Origin: DATDAH01 sp963792205
GTDB taxonomy: Bacteria > Actinomycetota > Acidimicrobiia > Acidimicrobiales > DATDAH01
Direction: 5' to 3'
DNA: 64,000 nt
NCBI GenBank assembly: GCA_963792205.1
Contig: CAWBVI010000004.1
Location: 248,001-312,000 of the forward strand
A model generated the notes under the pieces. It saw only the letters and a list, made by a program, of their open reading frames with translations, made no database searches and was not told the DNA's origin. Made by a program: the position numbers and the translations under genes. Of this stretch, positions 18,100 to 27,273 are shown piece by piece (positions within the stretch are counted from its first letter, which is position 1; every line of letters starts with the position of its first letter).

Positions 18100-18933
18100 G
18101 TGACGACGCTGGCCGAACGGCTCGGCTACGGGGCGGACGACCGGCTCCTGATCCTCAACTGCGACGACCTCGGGTCGGCCCACGCCGCCAACCTGGCCGT
18201 CTACGACGCGCTCCGGGACGGCTTGGCCACGAGCGCTTCGCTCATGGTGCCGTGCCCCTGGGCGCGTGACGCCGCCCAGCGCTACCTCGGCGAGGACGTC
18301 GGCGTCCACCTCACGCTGAACTCCGAGTGGGACGTGTACCGGTGGGGACCGATCACCCAGGCCCCCTCGCTGCTCGACGGCGACGGCGGCTTTCCCCGGA
18401 CGCTCGAGGACCTGTGGGACCACGGCGACATCGACGAGGTCCGCAGGGAGCTGCGGGCCCAGGTGGAGCGGGCCATCCTCTGGGGGTTCGACGTCAGCCA
18501 CCTCGACAGCCACATGGGAGCCCTCCAGCTCAAGGCCGAGTTCTTCGACGTGTACCTCGAGCTGGCGGTCGACTTCGGCCTGCCGCTGCGCCTGTCGGGC
18601 GCCTCGACCGAAGCGCTCATCGGCTTTCCGTTCCGCGAGCTCGCCACCGCCGAGGGCGTCGTGTTCCCCGACCACTTCGTGTACGTACAAGGGGTCGGCA
18701 GCCGGGCCGCGCTGCAGCAGGCCCTGTTCGACCTCGCCCCCGGGGTGACCGAGGCGTACGTGCACCCCGCGGTCGACACCCCGGAGCTCCAGGCCTCGTT
18801 CCCCGACTGGCCCGGTCGGGTCGACGACCACCAACTCGTCACCCGGGACACCGGCCTGCGCGCCATGCTCGACCGCGCCGGCGTCCACCTCGTCGGCTAC
18901 CGCGAGCTCCGCTCCCTCCAGCAGGCGGCGTAG
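18100..18933 (+). CDS. ChbG/HpnK-type polysaccharide or diacetylchitobiose deacetylase
   Basis: A YdjC-family (ChbG/HpnK) carbohydrate deacetylase of 277 aa. The metal/catalytic aspartates sit in LILNCDDLGSAHAAN near residues 16-30, a histidine in VGVHLTLNSEW, and the HxxxH metal pair in HLDSHMGAL. The family deacetylates N-acetylated sugars (chito-oligosaccharides or hopanoid-linked sugars); which one cannot be told. There is no signal peptide, so it is cytoplasmic. The GTG start is at 18100, divergent from DUF4389 with an 80-bp gap. Confidence 0.82.
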   Translation: MTTLAERLGYGADDRLLILNCDDLGSAHAANLAVYDALRDGLATSASLMVPCPWARDAAQRYLGEDVGVHLTLNSEWDVYRWGPITQAPSLLDGDGGFPRTLEDLWDHGDIDEVRRELRAQVERAILWGFDVSHLDSHMGALQLKAEFFDVYLELAVDFGLPLRLSGASTEALIGFPFRELATAEGVVFPDHFVYVQGVGSRAALQQALFDLAPGVTEAYVHPAVDTPELQASFPDWPGRVDDHQLVTRDTGLRAMLDRAGVHLVGYRELRSLQQAA

Positions 18934-18979
18934 CCCGGCGTTCAGCAGCGGGTCAGCGAGGGACCGTCATCTTGGGCTC

Positions 18980-20380
18980 ATGCATCCCCGAACCTCCCGG
19001 TTCGCACTCGTGGGCGGCCTGGTGGTGGGTGTGCTCTCGACCAGCGCCTGCGGCAACGATGGTGGACCGAACGGGCCGGCCTCGGTGGCCGGCATCGAGA
19101 TCCCCCAGCCGTCTCCCGAGGAGCTCGCCGCCGCGGGATTGAACGAGCTTCCGGTCGCCCCCGCGGCCGATCGACTCGACCTGACCGCCCCGACGTTCTC
19201 GGACCCGACGAACATCACCAACCCGCTGTTCCCGATCAGCGACCTCCAGTCCGTCGTGTTCAGCGGCGAGGTCGAGGGCCTGCCGTTCCACACCGAGACC
19301 ACGCTCCTCCCGCAGACCAGGATCATCGAGTGGACCGAGGGCGAGCCGATCGAAGCCCGCATCTCCCAGTACTTCTCGTACCTGGACGGGCGCATCGAGG
19401 AGGTGGCCCTCGACTACTACGCCCAAGCGGACGACGGATCGGTCTGGTACCTCGGCGAGGACGTGTACGACTACGACGAGCAGGGCTTCAACGACAGCAC
19501 CGAAGGGACCTGGCTCGCCGGCAAGGACGGCCCGATGGCGATGATCATGCCCGGTCACCCCCAAGTCGGTGATGTGTTCCGGGCCGAGAACCTTCCGGGT
19601 CTGGCCTTCGAAGAGGTGACGGTCCGCGCCATCGACGAGGTCGTCGACGGCCCCATGGGTCCGGTCGAGGGCGCGCTGATCGGCTCCGAGCTCCACGACG
19701 ACGGGACCATGAGCGACAAGGTCTTCGCTCCGGGTTACGGCGAGTTCTATTCCGCACACGAGAGCGACGTCGAGGCGATGGCGCTGGCCGTGCCCTCGGA
19801 TGCGGTCGACGGGTCGCCGCCCGACGAGGTTGACGCCCTCTCCGCGACTGCGGACGACCTGTATGCCGCCATCTCGTCGGACGACTGGCGTGCCGCGGCC
19901 GGGGCCCTCGGAGCCCTCACCGAGGTGTGGACGACCTACGAGGGCGAGGCGACGCCCACGCTCCTGGCCGACGAGATGGCGGTGGCGATCGATGCGGCCA
20001 CCGCGGCCGTCACCGAACGTGACTCGGCCGCCGCGGGCACCGCCGCGATCGACGTCGCGCAGTCGGCACTCGATCTCCGACTCCGCTACCGGCCCCAAGC
20101 CGAGATCGACCTCGGCCGGTTCGACCTCTGGGCGCGGCAGATCCTCGTGGACGCGGCGGCCGGGGATGTCGGCGGGGTCCGCGGCGACGTGACGACGATG
20201 GAATGGGTGCGTGACCGCTTCGCGGACACGCTCGAACCGGCGGACCTCGTCGAACTCGACGTCCACCTCCTGGAGCTCAGGCAGCTGGTGAACGACGGCG
20301 ATCTCGACAGCCTGGCCGAGGAGACCGAACGCACCCGGGAGACGGTCGCCGCCCTCGATCAGCTCCTGACCGTGGACTAG
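18980..20380 (+). CDS. Secreted lipoprotein of unknown function
   Basis: A 466-aa lipoprotein. The first 24 residues form a signal ending in lipobox LSTSAC with Cys24, followed by a Gly/Asn-rich linker. The middle part (about 60-265) is beta-rich with aromatic strands (ARISQYFSYLDGRIEEVALD, WYLGEDVYDYDEQGF). From about 285 onward it is mainly helical and acidic, with repeated Asp/Ala heptads. I do not recognise a named family with certainty. The C-terminal helices suggest a binding or scaffold role at the membrane surface. It ends 4 nt before the convergent mca gene. Confidence 0.7.
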   Translation: MHPRTSRFALVGGLVVGVLSTSACGNDGGPNGPASVAGIEIPQPSPEELAAAGLNELPVAPAADRLDLTAPTFSDPTNITNPLFPISDLQSVVFSGEVEGLPFHTETTLLPQTRIIEWTEGEPIEARISQYFSYLDGRIEEVALDYYAQADDGSVWYLGEDVYDYDEQGFNDSTEGTWLAGKDGPMAMIMPGHPQVGDVFRAENLPGLAFEEVTVRAIDEVVDGPMGPVEGALIGSELHDDGTMSDKVFAPGYGEFYSAHESDVEAMALAVPSDAVDGSPPDEVDALSATADDLYAAISSDDWRAAAGALGALTEVWTTYEGEATPTLLADEMAVAIDAATAAVTERDSAAAGTAAIDVAQSALDLRLRYRPQAEIDLGRFDLWARQILVDAAAGDVGGVRGDVTTMEWVRDRFADTLEPADLVELDVHLLELRQLVNDGDLDSLAEETERTRETVAALDQLLTVD

Positions 20381-20384
20381 GTGG

Positions 20385-21236
20385 TCACCGAAGTCCGGCG
20401 AACAGGTCGGTCTCGGGGATCTCGGTGTCGACTCGGCTGCGGGCGAGGACGTAGTCGTCGTAGGGGTGGACGGTGCGGGCCACATCGCGGGGGAGGCCGA
20501 ACCAGAACGGTGACGTGGGGTCGACCTGGGTCGCGTGGGCCAGTAGGGCGTCGAGGCGCACGTCGAAGTACTCGGAGATGTCGATGCTCGTGGTGATGGC
20601 CTCGTCCTGGCTCGGGCGCTTGAACCAGTCCTCGCCGAAGGGCGACTCCAGCTCCAGCTCCAGGAACTTGTCGTGGGTGGCCTTGATCCGGGCCCGCGAC
20701 CAGACGACGTAGTACAGCTTCTGGGGCTCGAACGGATCGCCCAGGTCGGGGTAGGCGGTGGGATCGCCGGCGGCCTCGAAGGCGGGGAGGCTGATGTCGT
20801 GCACCCGCAGGTGGTCGGGGTGCGGGTAGCCCCGCTGGTCGTCGCCGTAGGTGATGATGACCTGGGGGCGCTCCCGCCGGATCACCTCGACCAGCTTGCC
20901 GACCGCCTCGCTGAGGGGGGCGTTGGCGAAGTTGTCCGGGTCGGCGTTGTGCTCGCTGTCGGGCATGCCGGAGTCCCGGTAGCCGAAGAGCACGACCTCG
21001 TCGTAGCCGATGATGTCGGCGGCCCGGGCCAGCTCCTCTTGGCGCACCTCGTGGATCCGCTCCCGCACCTCGGGCTTGTCCATCGCCGGGTTGAGGATGT
21101 CGCCGGCCTCGCCGCCGGTGGCGGTGACCAGCACCGTGCGGACGCCCTCGTCGTGGTACCTGGCCACCGTCGGCGCGCCCTTGGAGGCCTCGTCGTCGGG
21201 GTGGGCGTGGACGGTGAGGAGGCAGAGATCGGCCAT
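20385..21236 (-). CDS. mca: Mycothiol S-conjugate amidase-type PIG-L deacetylase
   Basis: A PIG-L (LmbE) zinc hydrolase of 283 aa. The N-terminal metal motif is VHAHPDDEASKGA (His12, Asp14-Asp15) and the second zinc histidine is in GYPHPDHLRVHD. The segment GGEAGDILNPAMDKPEVRER is distinctive for Mca, which cleaves mycothiol conjugates to release mercapturic acids during detoxification. MshB, the biosynthetic paralogue, lacks this segment. The length is normal for Mca. It is a cytoplasmic single gene, divergent from glutamate dehydrogenase. The assignment implies that the organism makes mycothiol, although no mycothiol synthesis genes lie in the window. Confidence 0.85.
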   Translation of the reverse strand: MADLCLLTVHAHPDDEASKGAPTVARYHDEGVRTVLVTATGGEAGDILNPAMDKPEVRERIHEVRQEELARAADIIGYDEVVLFGYRDSGMPDSEHNADPDNFANAPLSEAVGKLVEVIRRERPQVIITYGDDQRGYPHPDHLRVHDISLPAFEAAGDPTAYPDLGDPFEPQKLYYVVWSRARIKATHDKFLELELESPFGEDWFKRPSQDEAITTSIDISEYFDVRLDALLAHATQVDPTSPFWFGLPRDVARTVHPYDDYVLARSRVDTEIPETDLFAGLR

Positions 21237-21306
21237 CCGCCAGGAACGTAGCGCTGGAGTAGCGTGACGCCACCAAGGTGGGGGAGACCGACAAACAGGG
21301 GGTGCT

Positions 21307-22548
21307 GTGCCAGCCCTGACCGCGCACCAGGCCGTCCTCTCCTACTTCGACGACGCTGCTCGTCTCCTGGAGCTGGACGACAAGATCCACACCGTCCTCC
21401 GCAGCAGCTACCGGGAGGTGGCGGCCCAGGTCCCGCTGACCCTCGACAACGGCGAGCTCGTCGTGGCCCGGGGTTATCGGGTGCAGCACAACGGCGCCCG
21501 TGGGCCGTACAAGGGCGGGATTCGCTACCACCCGACGGCCGACCTCGACGAGGTGCGGGCCCTGGCCTCGCTGATGACCTGGAAGACGGCGTTGGTCGAC
21601 GTCCCGTTCGGGGGCGCCAAGGGCGGGATCGAGATCGACCCGACGCACCTGTCGGCCGAGGAGGAGGAACGGCTCACCCGCCGCTTCATCGGCGTGATCC
21701 ACCACGTCCTCGGCCCCTACCGGGACATCCCCGCTCCCGACGTGGGGACCAACGCTCACACCATGGCGTGGATGATGGACGCCTACGGCCGGGTCGCGGG
21801 CCACTCCCCCGCCATCGTCACCGGCAAGCCCGTCGCCCTCGGCGGGGCACCGGGGCGGGAGCAGGCGACGGGACGGGGCTGCATCGAGGTGCTGGCCTCG
21901 CACCTGAAGGCCGAGGGCCGGGGCCTCGAAGGCGCCAGGATCGCCATCCAGGGCTTCGGCAACGTGGGGTCGTGGGCGGCGCTGGAGGCCACCGCCCGAG
22001 GGGCGAACGTGGTCGCCGTCTCGGACGTGACCGGCGGCGTCTTCAGGGGCGACGGGCTCGACGTCGCCGACCTGGCCATGACGGTGCTCAAGGGCGGCGT
22101 GCTGGCCGATGCCAACGGGGTCGAGGTCATCGACAACGAGGGGCTGCTCGAATCCGACTGCGACATCCTGATCCCCGCCGCGCTCGGCCAGGTGATCACG
22201 GGTGAGAACGCCGACCAGATCAAGGCCGGCATCGTCGTCGAGGCGGCCAACTACCCCGTCACCCCCGACGGCGACCACGCCCTCCACGACCGGGGCGTCA
22301 CCGTGATCCCCGACATCCTCGCCAACGCCGGCGGAGTGATCGGCAGCTACTTCGAGTGGACGATGAACATCCAGCAGTTCACCTGGGATGAGCACCAGTT
22401 CAACGAGCGCCTGGCCGCCCGCCTGACCAAGGCCTACGCCGCCACGCGCGAGTCGGCCAAGTACCTGGACTGCACCCTCCGCTCCGGCGCCTACTCCATC
22501 GGCGTCCAGCGCGTCGCCGAAGCCGTCAGCCTCCGCGGCTACATCTGA
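21307..22548 (+). CDS. gdhA: Glutamate dehydrogenase (Glu/Leu/Phe/Val family)
   Basis: A 413-aa enzyme of the hexameric Glu/Leu/Phe/Val dehydrogenase family, converting glutamate to 2-oxoglutarate and ammonia or the reverse. Substrate lysines are in GARGPYKGGIRYHP and VPFGGAKGGIEID, the catalytic aspartate in IPAPDVGTN, and the Rossmann motif in IAIQGFGNVGSWAAL. The acidic residue after the glycine loop (VVAVSDVTGG) does not clearly decide between NAD and NADP. The GTG start at 21307 is followed by the conserved TAHQAVLSYFDDAA. It is divergent from mca, with about 70 bp for promoters. Confidence 0.9.
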   Translation: MPALTAHQAVLSYFDDAARLLELDDKIHTVLRSSYREVAAQVPLTLDNGELVVARGYRVQHNGARGPYKGGIRYHPTADLDEVRALASLMTWKTALVDVPFGGAKGGIEIDPTHLSAEEEERLTRRFIGVIHHVLGPYRDIPAPDVGTNAHTMAWMMDAYGRVAGHSPAIVTGKPVALGGAPGREQATGRGCIEVLASHLKAEGRGLEGARIAIQGFGNVGSWAALEATARGANVVAVSDVTGGVFRGDGLDVADLAMTVLKGGVLADANGVEVIDNEGLLESDCDILIPAALGQVITGENADQIKAGIVVEAANYPVTPDGDHALHDRGVTVIPDILANAGGVIGSYFEWTMNIQQFTWDEHQFNERLAARLTKAYAATRESAKYLDCTLRSGAYSIGVQRVAEAVSLRGYI

Positions 22549-22557
22549 CCCAACGTC

Positions 22558-23790
22558 CTAGGCGGGGGTGAGGGGTTGGAGCTCTTGCTCGCCGGTCTCC
22601 TCGTCCTGGGTGAAGCGCCAGCCGCAGCGTTCGGCGAGCAGGGGGCGGCCCTCGTCGGGACCGCTGGCGATGAGCTCGTCGCCGGCGGCGAGCTGGAAGT
22701 AGCGGCGGGGCTGGTAGCGGTACCGGCCGTCGCGCTTGATGGCCAGGATCTGGAAGCCGGGCTCGATGTCGAGCTCCAGCTCGCTCAGCTTGGACCCGTC
22801 GGCGTCGGAGCCGGCGGCCACTGGGACGCGCATCACGACCTCGTCGGTCTCGCCCAGGGCGATGCCGAGGATCGGATGGATCTCCTCGTCGTGCTCGATG
22901 AGCCAGACCATCTGCTGGGCCTGGTCGCCGATGTCCTCGGCCGCCTGCGAGAGAGCGAGCAGCCCCCGCAGCGGTGACGGGTCGATGTCGGCCGCGGCCG
23001 ACCGCAGCACCCAGAGCTCGAGCCGGTCCTTCATCTCGTCGAGCTGGTCCTCGAGGTGGCGGACCTCCAGAGCGAGGCTCAGGTCCTGCAGCACGAGGGC
23101 GGAGTAGGCCAGGCCCACCGCGGCCTCGGAGACGTTCTTCATGTCGACGAGGGTGTCCACCGCCCGGTCGAGGTCGGTGAGCACCGCCCCGTCCGGGACC
23201 AGCGCAGGCGACCAGGCCGAGGCGCCCGCCAGCTCCCGGAGCCGGGTGATGCCGGCCGGCGACCCCTCGCAGAACAGGACGTCGCCCGGTAGGACGATCT
23301 GGTCGCCCCGGATCTCCTCGATGATCCAGTCCCGGCCGCGCCGGATCGCCATGACCCGCATCCCGGTCGCCACCGGCAGCTCCAGCGCCGCCAGCGGCCG
23401 GTTGGCCATGTGCGAGCCCTCCCGCACGAGCACCCGGTGGGCCACCTCCTCGGCCTCCGACAGGTCAGCCACCAGTTCCCGGGGGATGCCGAGCCGGTAG
23501 GTCACGATCCGGGCGATGTTGCGGGCGGCGTTGGCGATCCGCTCGATGGCGCTGATCACCTGCAGCACCGACGCCATGGCGTCGGCCTCTTTCGGATTGC
23601 GCACGGCGAGGATGCACACCGCCCGCATGTCCTGAACCAGGTCGTTCATCTGGTCCTCGAGCTCGTCGACCTCCTCGGCCATGTCCGGGTCGCCGAAGTA
23701 GACCGACGCGTAGGCGAGGTCGAGCATGAGCTCGGACGCGTCCTTTGCCTCCGTGAGCATCGATCGGAGGTTCTTGGGTCGGTCTTCCAT
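22558..23790 (-). CDS. PhoU-like/TrkA-C double-repeat regulatory protein
   Basis: A soluble 410-aa protein built from two copies of the same module. Each has a PhoU-like helical bundle (about 1-115 and 205-310: SELMLDLAYASVYFGDPDMA..., then VSEAAVGLAYSALVLQDL) followed by a TrkA-C/RCK_C domain (about 120-195 and 320-400, with MRVMAIRRGRDWI and FQILAIKRDGRYR strands). This architecture is known in cation-channel or transporter regulators that bind nucleotides. It is encoded 19 nt downstream of an MgtE/SLC41-like transporter on the same strand, so it is probably that transporter's regulatory partner (inference). Confidence 0.85.
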   Translation of the reverse strand: MEDRPKNLRSMLTEAKDASELMLDLAYASVYFGDPDMAEEVDELEDQMNDLVQDMRAVCILAVRNPKEADAMASVLQVISAIERIANAARNIARIVTYRLGIPRELVADLSEAEEVAHRVLVREGSHMANRPLAALELPVATGMRVMAIRRGRDWIIEEIRGDQIVLPGDVLFCEGSPAGITRLRELAGASAWSPALVPDGAVLTDLDRAVDTLVDMKNVSEAAVGLAYSALVLQDLSLALEVRHLEDQLDEMKDRLELWVLRSAAADIDPSPLRGLLALSQAAEDIGDQAQQMVWLIEHDEEIHPILGIALGETDEVVMRVPVAAGSDADGSKLSELELDIEPGFQILAIKRDGRYRYQPRRYFQLAAGDELIASGPDEGRPLLAERCGWRFTQDEETGEQELQPLTPA

Positions 23791-23809
23791 CTGGGGAACT
23801 CCAAGTATC

Positions 23810-25045
23810 TCAGGCCACCCCGAGGAGGGCGACGGCGATGATGAACGAGAGCGAACCGGCGAGGTCGATCGACGACGTGACCAGCGGGATGCCGACGTTG
23901 TCGGGGTCGATCCCCACCCGGTACGAGACGACGGCGCCGTAGTAGGCGACGACGGCGGAGCAGGTCGTGGCCATCAGGCCGCCGACGAGGGCCACGCCGA
24001 TCATGGCCGCCGGACCAGGGCTGCGCAGGTCGGCCACCACCGAGATGAGGTCGGCCACCAGCGACGCCAGGGCGAAGATCGGGACGGCCAGGAGGTACAC
24101 GTCGATGATGTCGCGCCGGGCTGCGCCGGAGGGGACGGAGGTGGGCTCGATCGTGCCCAGATGCAGGCGGCTCGTCAACCGATTCGAGAGGATCCCGCCG
24201 AGGGAGCCCGCGCTGGCCAGGAAGGCCGGGACCAGGGCCAGCAGCGCGGGATAGGTGGCGAGGGAATCGAGGCGGCCTTCGAGGGTGAGGCCGGCGACCA
24301 GGCTGAGGGTCCCGGCGGCTATCACCACGACCAGGGACTCCCGCAGGATCTGGCGCAGGTCCTCGAGGTGGGAGCGCAGGGCCAGGGTCAGGCTGACCAA
24401 CGCGCCGACGACCGCCACGACCGAGGTGACCACGACGACGGCCTCGACGTCGAGCAGCAGGGTCGCCAGGTAGAGCGTCGGCAGGGTGATGAGGTCGCCC
24501 GTGGCGGTCACCAGCGGCGCCATCACGTTGTCCGGGTCCCACTCGTAGCGGGTCGACGACGCGGCCAGGGCCACCGTGAAGACCGCCAACACGAGCGAGG
24601 AGATCGTCGCCCCGAGGAACGAGATCACCAGCAGGTCCGGAATCGAGATCGTGCCCTCGATGCCGAACCCCACCGCGAAGACCTTGGTGAAGACGGCCAG
24701 GACGACCGCCGTCACCAGGGTGAGGACCCCCGCGGCCAGCAGGTTCTGGCCCAGCACGGACTCGGTCCGGAGCCGGGCGGTGAACGTGCCCGTGTGGATC
24801 GAGGTGCCGAGCCGGCTCCCCATCGCCCCGAAGATCGTCCCCCGCAGGCCGATGGCTGCCGGGACCAGCACGAGGAGGCCGGGCAGCGCCTCGAGCGTGT
24901 CGGTGATCGAGCCCAGCGTGAGCCCGGCGACGAGGCTGGCGACCAGGCCGAGCGAGAGCGCGCCGAGGCCCTGGACGACGCCGGCCGGGTCGGGGCCAAG
25001 CAGCGCGCTCAGGCGCGCTCGGAGGCGGTCACGGGTGGCGGACAT
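23810..25045 (-). CDS. MgtE/SLC41-like divalent cation transporter, duplicated core
   Basis: A membrane protein of 411 aa with about 10 helices in two homologous halves. Each half contains the MgtE-type signature WDPDNVMAPLVTATGDLITLP or IDPDNVGIPLVTSSIDLAGSL, in which acidic and Pro residues line the Mg2+ path. It lacks the cytosolic N and CBS domains of bacterial MgtE, as in SLC41 carriers. A separately encoded PhoU/TrkA-C protein follows after 19 nt and could replace those regulatory domains. The substrate is likely Mg2+, which is inference. Confidence 0.85.
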   Translation of the reverse strand: MSATRDRLRARLSALLGPDPAGVVQGLGALSLGLVASLVAGLTLGSITDTLEALPGLLVLVPAAIGLRGTIFGAMGSRLGTSIHTGTFTARLRTESVLGQNLLAAGVLTLVTAVVLAVFTKVFAVGFGIEGTISIPDLLVISFLGATISSLVLAVFTVALAASSTRYEWDPDNVMAPLVTATGDLITLPTLYLATLLLDVEAVVVVTSVVAVVGALVSLTLALRSHLEDLRQILRESLVVVIAAGTLSLVAGLTLEGRLDSLATYPALLALVPAFLASAGSLGGILSNRLTSRLHLGTIEPTSVPSGAARRDIIDVYLLAVPIFALASLVADLISVVADLRSPGPAAMIGVALVGGLMATTCSAVVAYYGAVVSYRVGIDPDNVGIPLVTSSIDLAGSLSFIIAVALLGVA

Positions 25046-25171
25046 GGTGGGCCGGACGGGATCGGGGCCACGACGGGCCCGGCGCCCAGTGTGCTCCCCC
25101 GCGCTCGCCGATCCGGGGAGGCTCTAAGGAGCCGAGCCGACAGGCGAGGCGACCTGGCAAGCACAGCGCTG

Positions 25172-25194
25172 ATCGCCAAGCTCAGCTTGGCGAT
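25172..25194. terminator. Perfect palindrome with ATCGCCAA core
   Basis: ATCGCCAAGCT (25172-25182) and AGCTTGGCGAT (25184-25194) are exact complements around a single base. As RNA this would be a hairpin of about 9 bp with a 5-nt loop. It lies in the 199-bp gap between the MgtE-like gene and the reductoisomerase, both on the minus strand. There is no T-run, so rho-independent termination is not assured. Its core recurs at 56781-56809. A smaller hairpin, GGCTC-TAAG-GAGCC, lies at 25120-25133. Confidence 0.6.
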
Positions 25195-25244
25195 GCCCCA
25201 GGTCAAGCGCAGCAGCCTCAGCCCTTCCGCGCACGTCCTAAGGC

Positions 25245-26216
25245 TCAGGCTTCGGCCTGGCTCCCCAGCACCGTGCGCAGCTCCGCCTCGAACGCGGCCA
25301 CCTCGGGACCCGCGTGCTCGGCGCTGAGCGCCGCCAGCCGCGCGTGGCCGGTGTCGCGTTCAGCGTCCCATTCGTCGGCGAAGCGGCCGGACGTGATGTC
25401 GTCCACCAGCTCCCGCATCGTGGCCCCGACGTCGAGGTGGTCGAAGCGGCCCCGCCGCGACAGCTGGCCGTACTGGCTCGTCGGCGAGTGGTACGCCATC
25501 TGCCGAGCAAAGCCCTCCTCCCGCAGCAGCCGGTAGGTGCGCTCCACCTCGCCGGACAGCACCAGCTCGGTGACGACCGCCTCCAGGGGGATGCCGTGCT
25601 CGAGCATCACCCCGACGAAGTTGGTGGAGATGTGGGTCAGCGCCGGCGAGAGCACCTGCTCGACGGCCAGGTCGAGCACCGCCTCCTGGTCGACGGTCAG
25701 CTCGATGGCACCCTGGCGCAGACCCCCGATGCCCTTGGCCACGGCCAAGGTCCGGGCCAGCGCCGTCCCCGTCCGGTCCTCGTGGACGCCGACGGCGGTG
25801 ATGAAGCCGACCGATTCCTCGAAGCACCGACGGACCTCGGGCCCCAGCATGCGGGGGGCCACCATGCCGATGTCGCCCGCGGGGGCGAACCGGTCGAAGG
25901 CGAGGGTGTAGCCGCTGGCCACGACCGTCAGGGCGTCGGCCCGGGGCGTGAGGCCGAGGGCGGGGACGGCGTCGTCGGGCACGAGCACGCAGACCACGTC
26001 GGCGGCGTCCGCCTCGCTGATCTCCCCGGCCGCGAAGCCGTCGGCCTCCGCCTGTACCCGGGTGGCATCGGCCCGCACGCAGACCTGCACGTCCAGGCCG
26101 GAATCCCGCAGGTTCAGCGCCCACGACCGTCCCTGGTTGCCGTAGCCGACGACGGCGACCCGCTGGCCGTCGAGCGCCCCGAGGTCACCGTCGGCTTCGT
26201 GGTAGATCGTCGTCAT
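25245..26216 (-). CDS. Divergent ketol-acid reductoisomerase-like protein
   Basis: A protein of 323 aa with the length and two-domain plan of class I KARI (IlvC). The Rossmann motif is VAVVGYGNQGRSWALNLRDS near residue 18, and the knotted C-terminal domain begins around residue 170. The ligand set of KARI is recognisable: the Asp-x3-Glu pair in VLDLAVEQ, the acidic helix LEAVVTE, and a serine in HSPTSQYG. Sequence around these sites departs strongly from ordinary IlvC (which has ETTFxxExxTDLFGEQ). No ilvB/ilvN, ilvD or leu genes flank it, so it may be a paralogue acting on another 2-hydroxy-3-ketoacid or in secondary metabolism (inference). ATG 26216 is preferred to the longer start at 26243. 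Confidence 0.72.
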   Translation of the reverse strand: MTTIYHEADGDLGALDGQRVAVVGYGNQGRSWALNLRDSGLDVQVCVRADATRVQAEADGFAAGEISEADAADVVCVLVPDDAVPALGLTPRADALTVVASGYTLAFDRFAPAGDIGMVAPRMLGPEVRRCFEESVGFITAVGVHEDRTGTALARTLAVAKGIGGLRQGAIELTVDQEAVLDLAVEQVLSPALTHISTNFVGVMLEHGIPLEAVVTELVLSGEVERTYRLLREEGFARQMAYHSPTSQYGQLSRRGRFDHLDVGATMRELVDDITSGRFADEWDAERDTGHARLAALSAEHAGPEVAAFEAELRTVLGSQAEA

Positions 26217-26300
26217 GGGGCGAGCGTAGGACGGGCCCGTCATTCGGTCGTCCGGTGCCGTGACACGGCGCCGCAGGGGTCAGCGGGAATACTGCGGTCC

Positions 26301-26924
26301 GTGCCCACCCGAGGTCTCGCTCCCGTCGCCCTCGTCGTGCTCAGCCTGGCGTCGCTCGTGGCGTGCGGGCCCGACGACGGCCGCCGCCTCGCCGAGCCCG
26401 ACCCGGAGCTCACCGCCGTTCCGGTCCCGACGACCACGCCGACCCCGGTGCTGGAAGGCGACCCGCCGCTCCAAGGCATCGGGCCCAACGACCTGACCCT
26501 GTCCAGCGACGACTTCTCTCCGGGCGCGACCCTGCCCCAACCTTCCGCGTGCGGCGGCGAGGTCTCGCCCGACCTCAACTGGACGGCCCCACCCCGCCGG
26601 GCCGTCGAGCTGGCGCTGGTCGTCCAGGACATCGACGAGGACGGCGTCGCCCAGTGGATCGTCACCGGCATCCCCACCGACGTCCTCGAGGCCCCCCGGG
26701 GGGAACCACCTGCGGGCGCCGACGTACGGATCAACAGCGCCGGGGTCACGGGGTGGACCAGTCCCTGCCCCGCCCAGGGCTCCGCCCACCGGATCGTCTT
26801 CACCCTCTACGTGCTCGACGAGGAGCTGGCCGTCGGCGCCGGCGACCCGACGTCGGTGGTGACCGCGGTCCAAGCGGCGTCGATGGGCTCGGCCAGCCTC
26901 CTCGGCCGCGCCAGCATCGGCTGA
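26301..26924 (+). CDS. YbhB/YbcL family (PEBP-like) lipoprotein
   Basis: A 207-aa lipoprotein. The signal ends at LASLVAC (lipobox) and is followed by a Pro/Thr linker. From about residue 60 the phosphatidylethanolamine-binding-protein fold is visible: LSSDDFSPGATLPQPSACGG, PDLNWTAPPRRAVELALVVQD, an AQWIVTGIP strand (a variant of the usual WxxxxIP) and HRIVFTLYVLDEEL. PEBP relatives bind anionic ligands; bacterial versions have no settled function. GTG 26301 starts the signal peptide. It is divergent from the reductoisomerase with 84 bp between the starts. Confidence 0.82.
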   Translation: MPTRGLAPVALVVLSLASLVACGPDDGRRLAEPDPELTAVPVPTTTPTPVLEGDPPLQGIGPNDLTLSSDDFSPGATLPQPSACGGEVSPDLNWTAPPRRAVELALVVQDIDEDGVAQWIVTGIPTDVLEAPRGEPPAGADVRINSAGVTGWTSPCPAQGSAHRIVFTLYVLDEELAVGAGDPTSVVTAVQAASMGSASLLGRASIG

Positions 26925-27000
26925 GCCGAACTCTCCGGGGTCGCGGGACGTCGTACGGGGCGTGCCCTGGGGCGGTCGGCTGGAGGTTGCGGCCTCGGGA

Positions 27001-27273
27001 TCAGGCCACGCCGAAGCCGGCCTGACCGGTCGCCTCGATCGCCGTCACCTCGACGGCGTCCACCCGCGCCCGGGTGGGACCCTCGGCCGCCCAGGCCAGG
27101 AAGGCATCCACCGCCTCCTGCGGTCCCTCCACCTCGAGCAGGACGGAGCCGTCGTACTGGTTGCGGGCCGTCCCGGCCAGGCCGAGGCGCTCGGCCTCGC
27201 GGCGGGCGGTGTCCCGGTACCAGACCCCCTGGACCCGGCCGGACACCACGGCCCGCCGGCGGACCGTGCTCAC
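27001..27273 (-). CDS. acyP: Acylphosphatase
   Basis: A 90-aa acylphosphatase, hydrolysing carboxyl-phosphate bonds of acyl phosphates. The active-site loop with catalytic arginine is VSGRVQGVWYRDTAR, and the catalytic asparagine lies in AGTARNQYDGSVLLEVEG. The length and motif spacing are standard. GTG 27273 overlaps the stop of the upstream thioesterase by 4 nt (GTGA), so the two genes are cotranscribed and probably translationally coupled. The enzyme is cytoplasmic. Confidence 0.92.
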   Translation of the reverse strand: MSTVRRRAVVSGRVQGVWYRDTARREAERLGLAGTARNQYDGSVLLEVEGPQEAVDAFLAWAAEGPTRARVDAVEVTAIEATGQAGFGVA

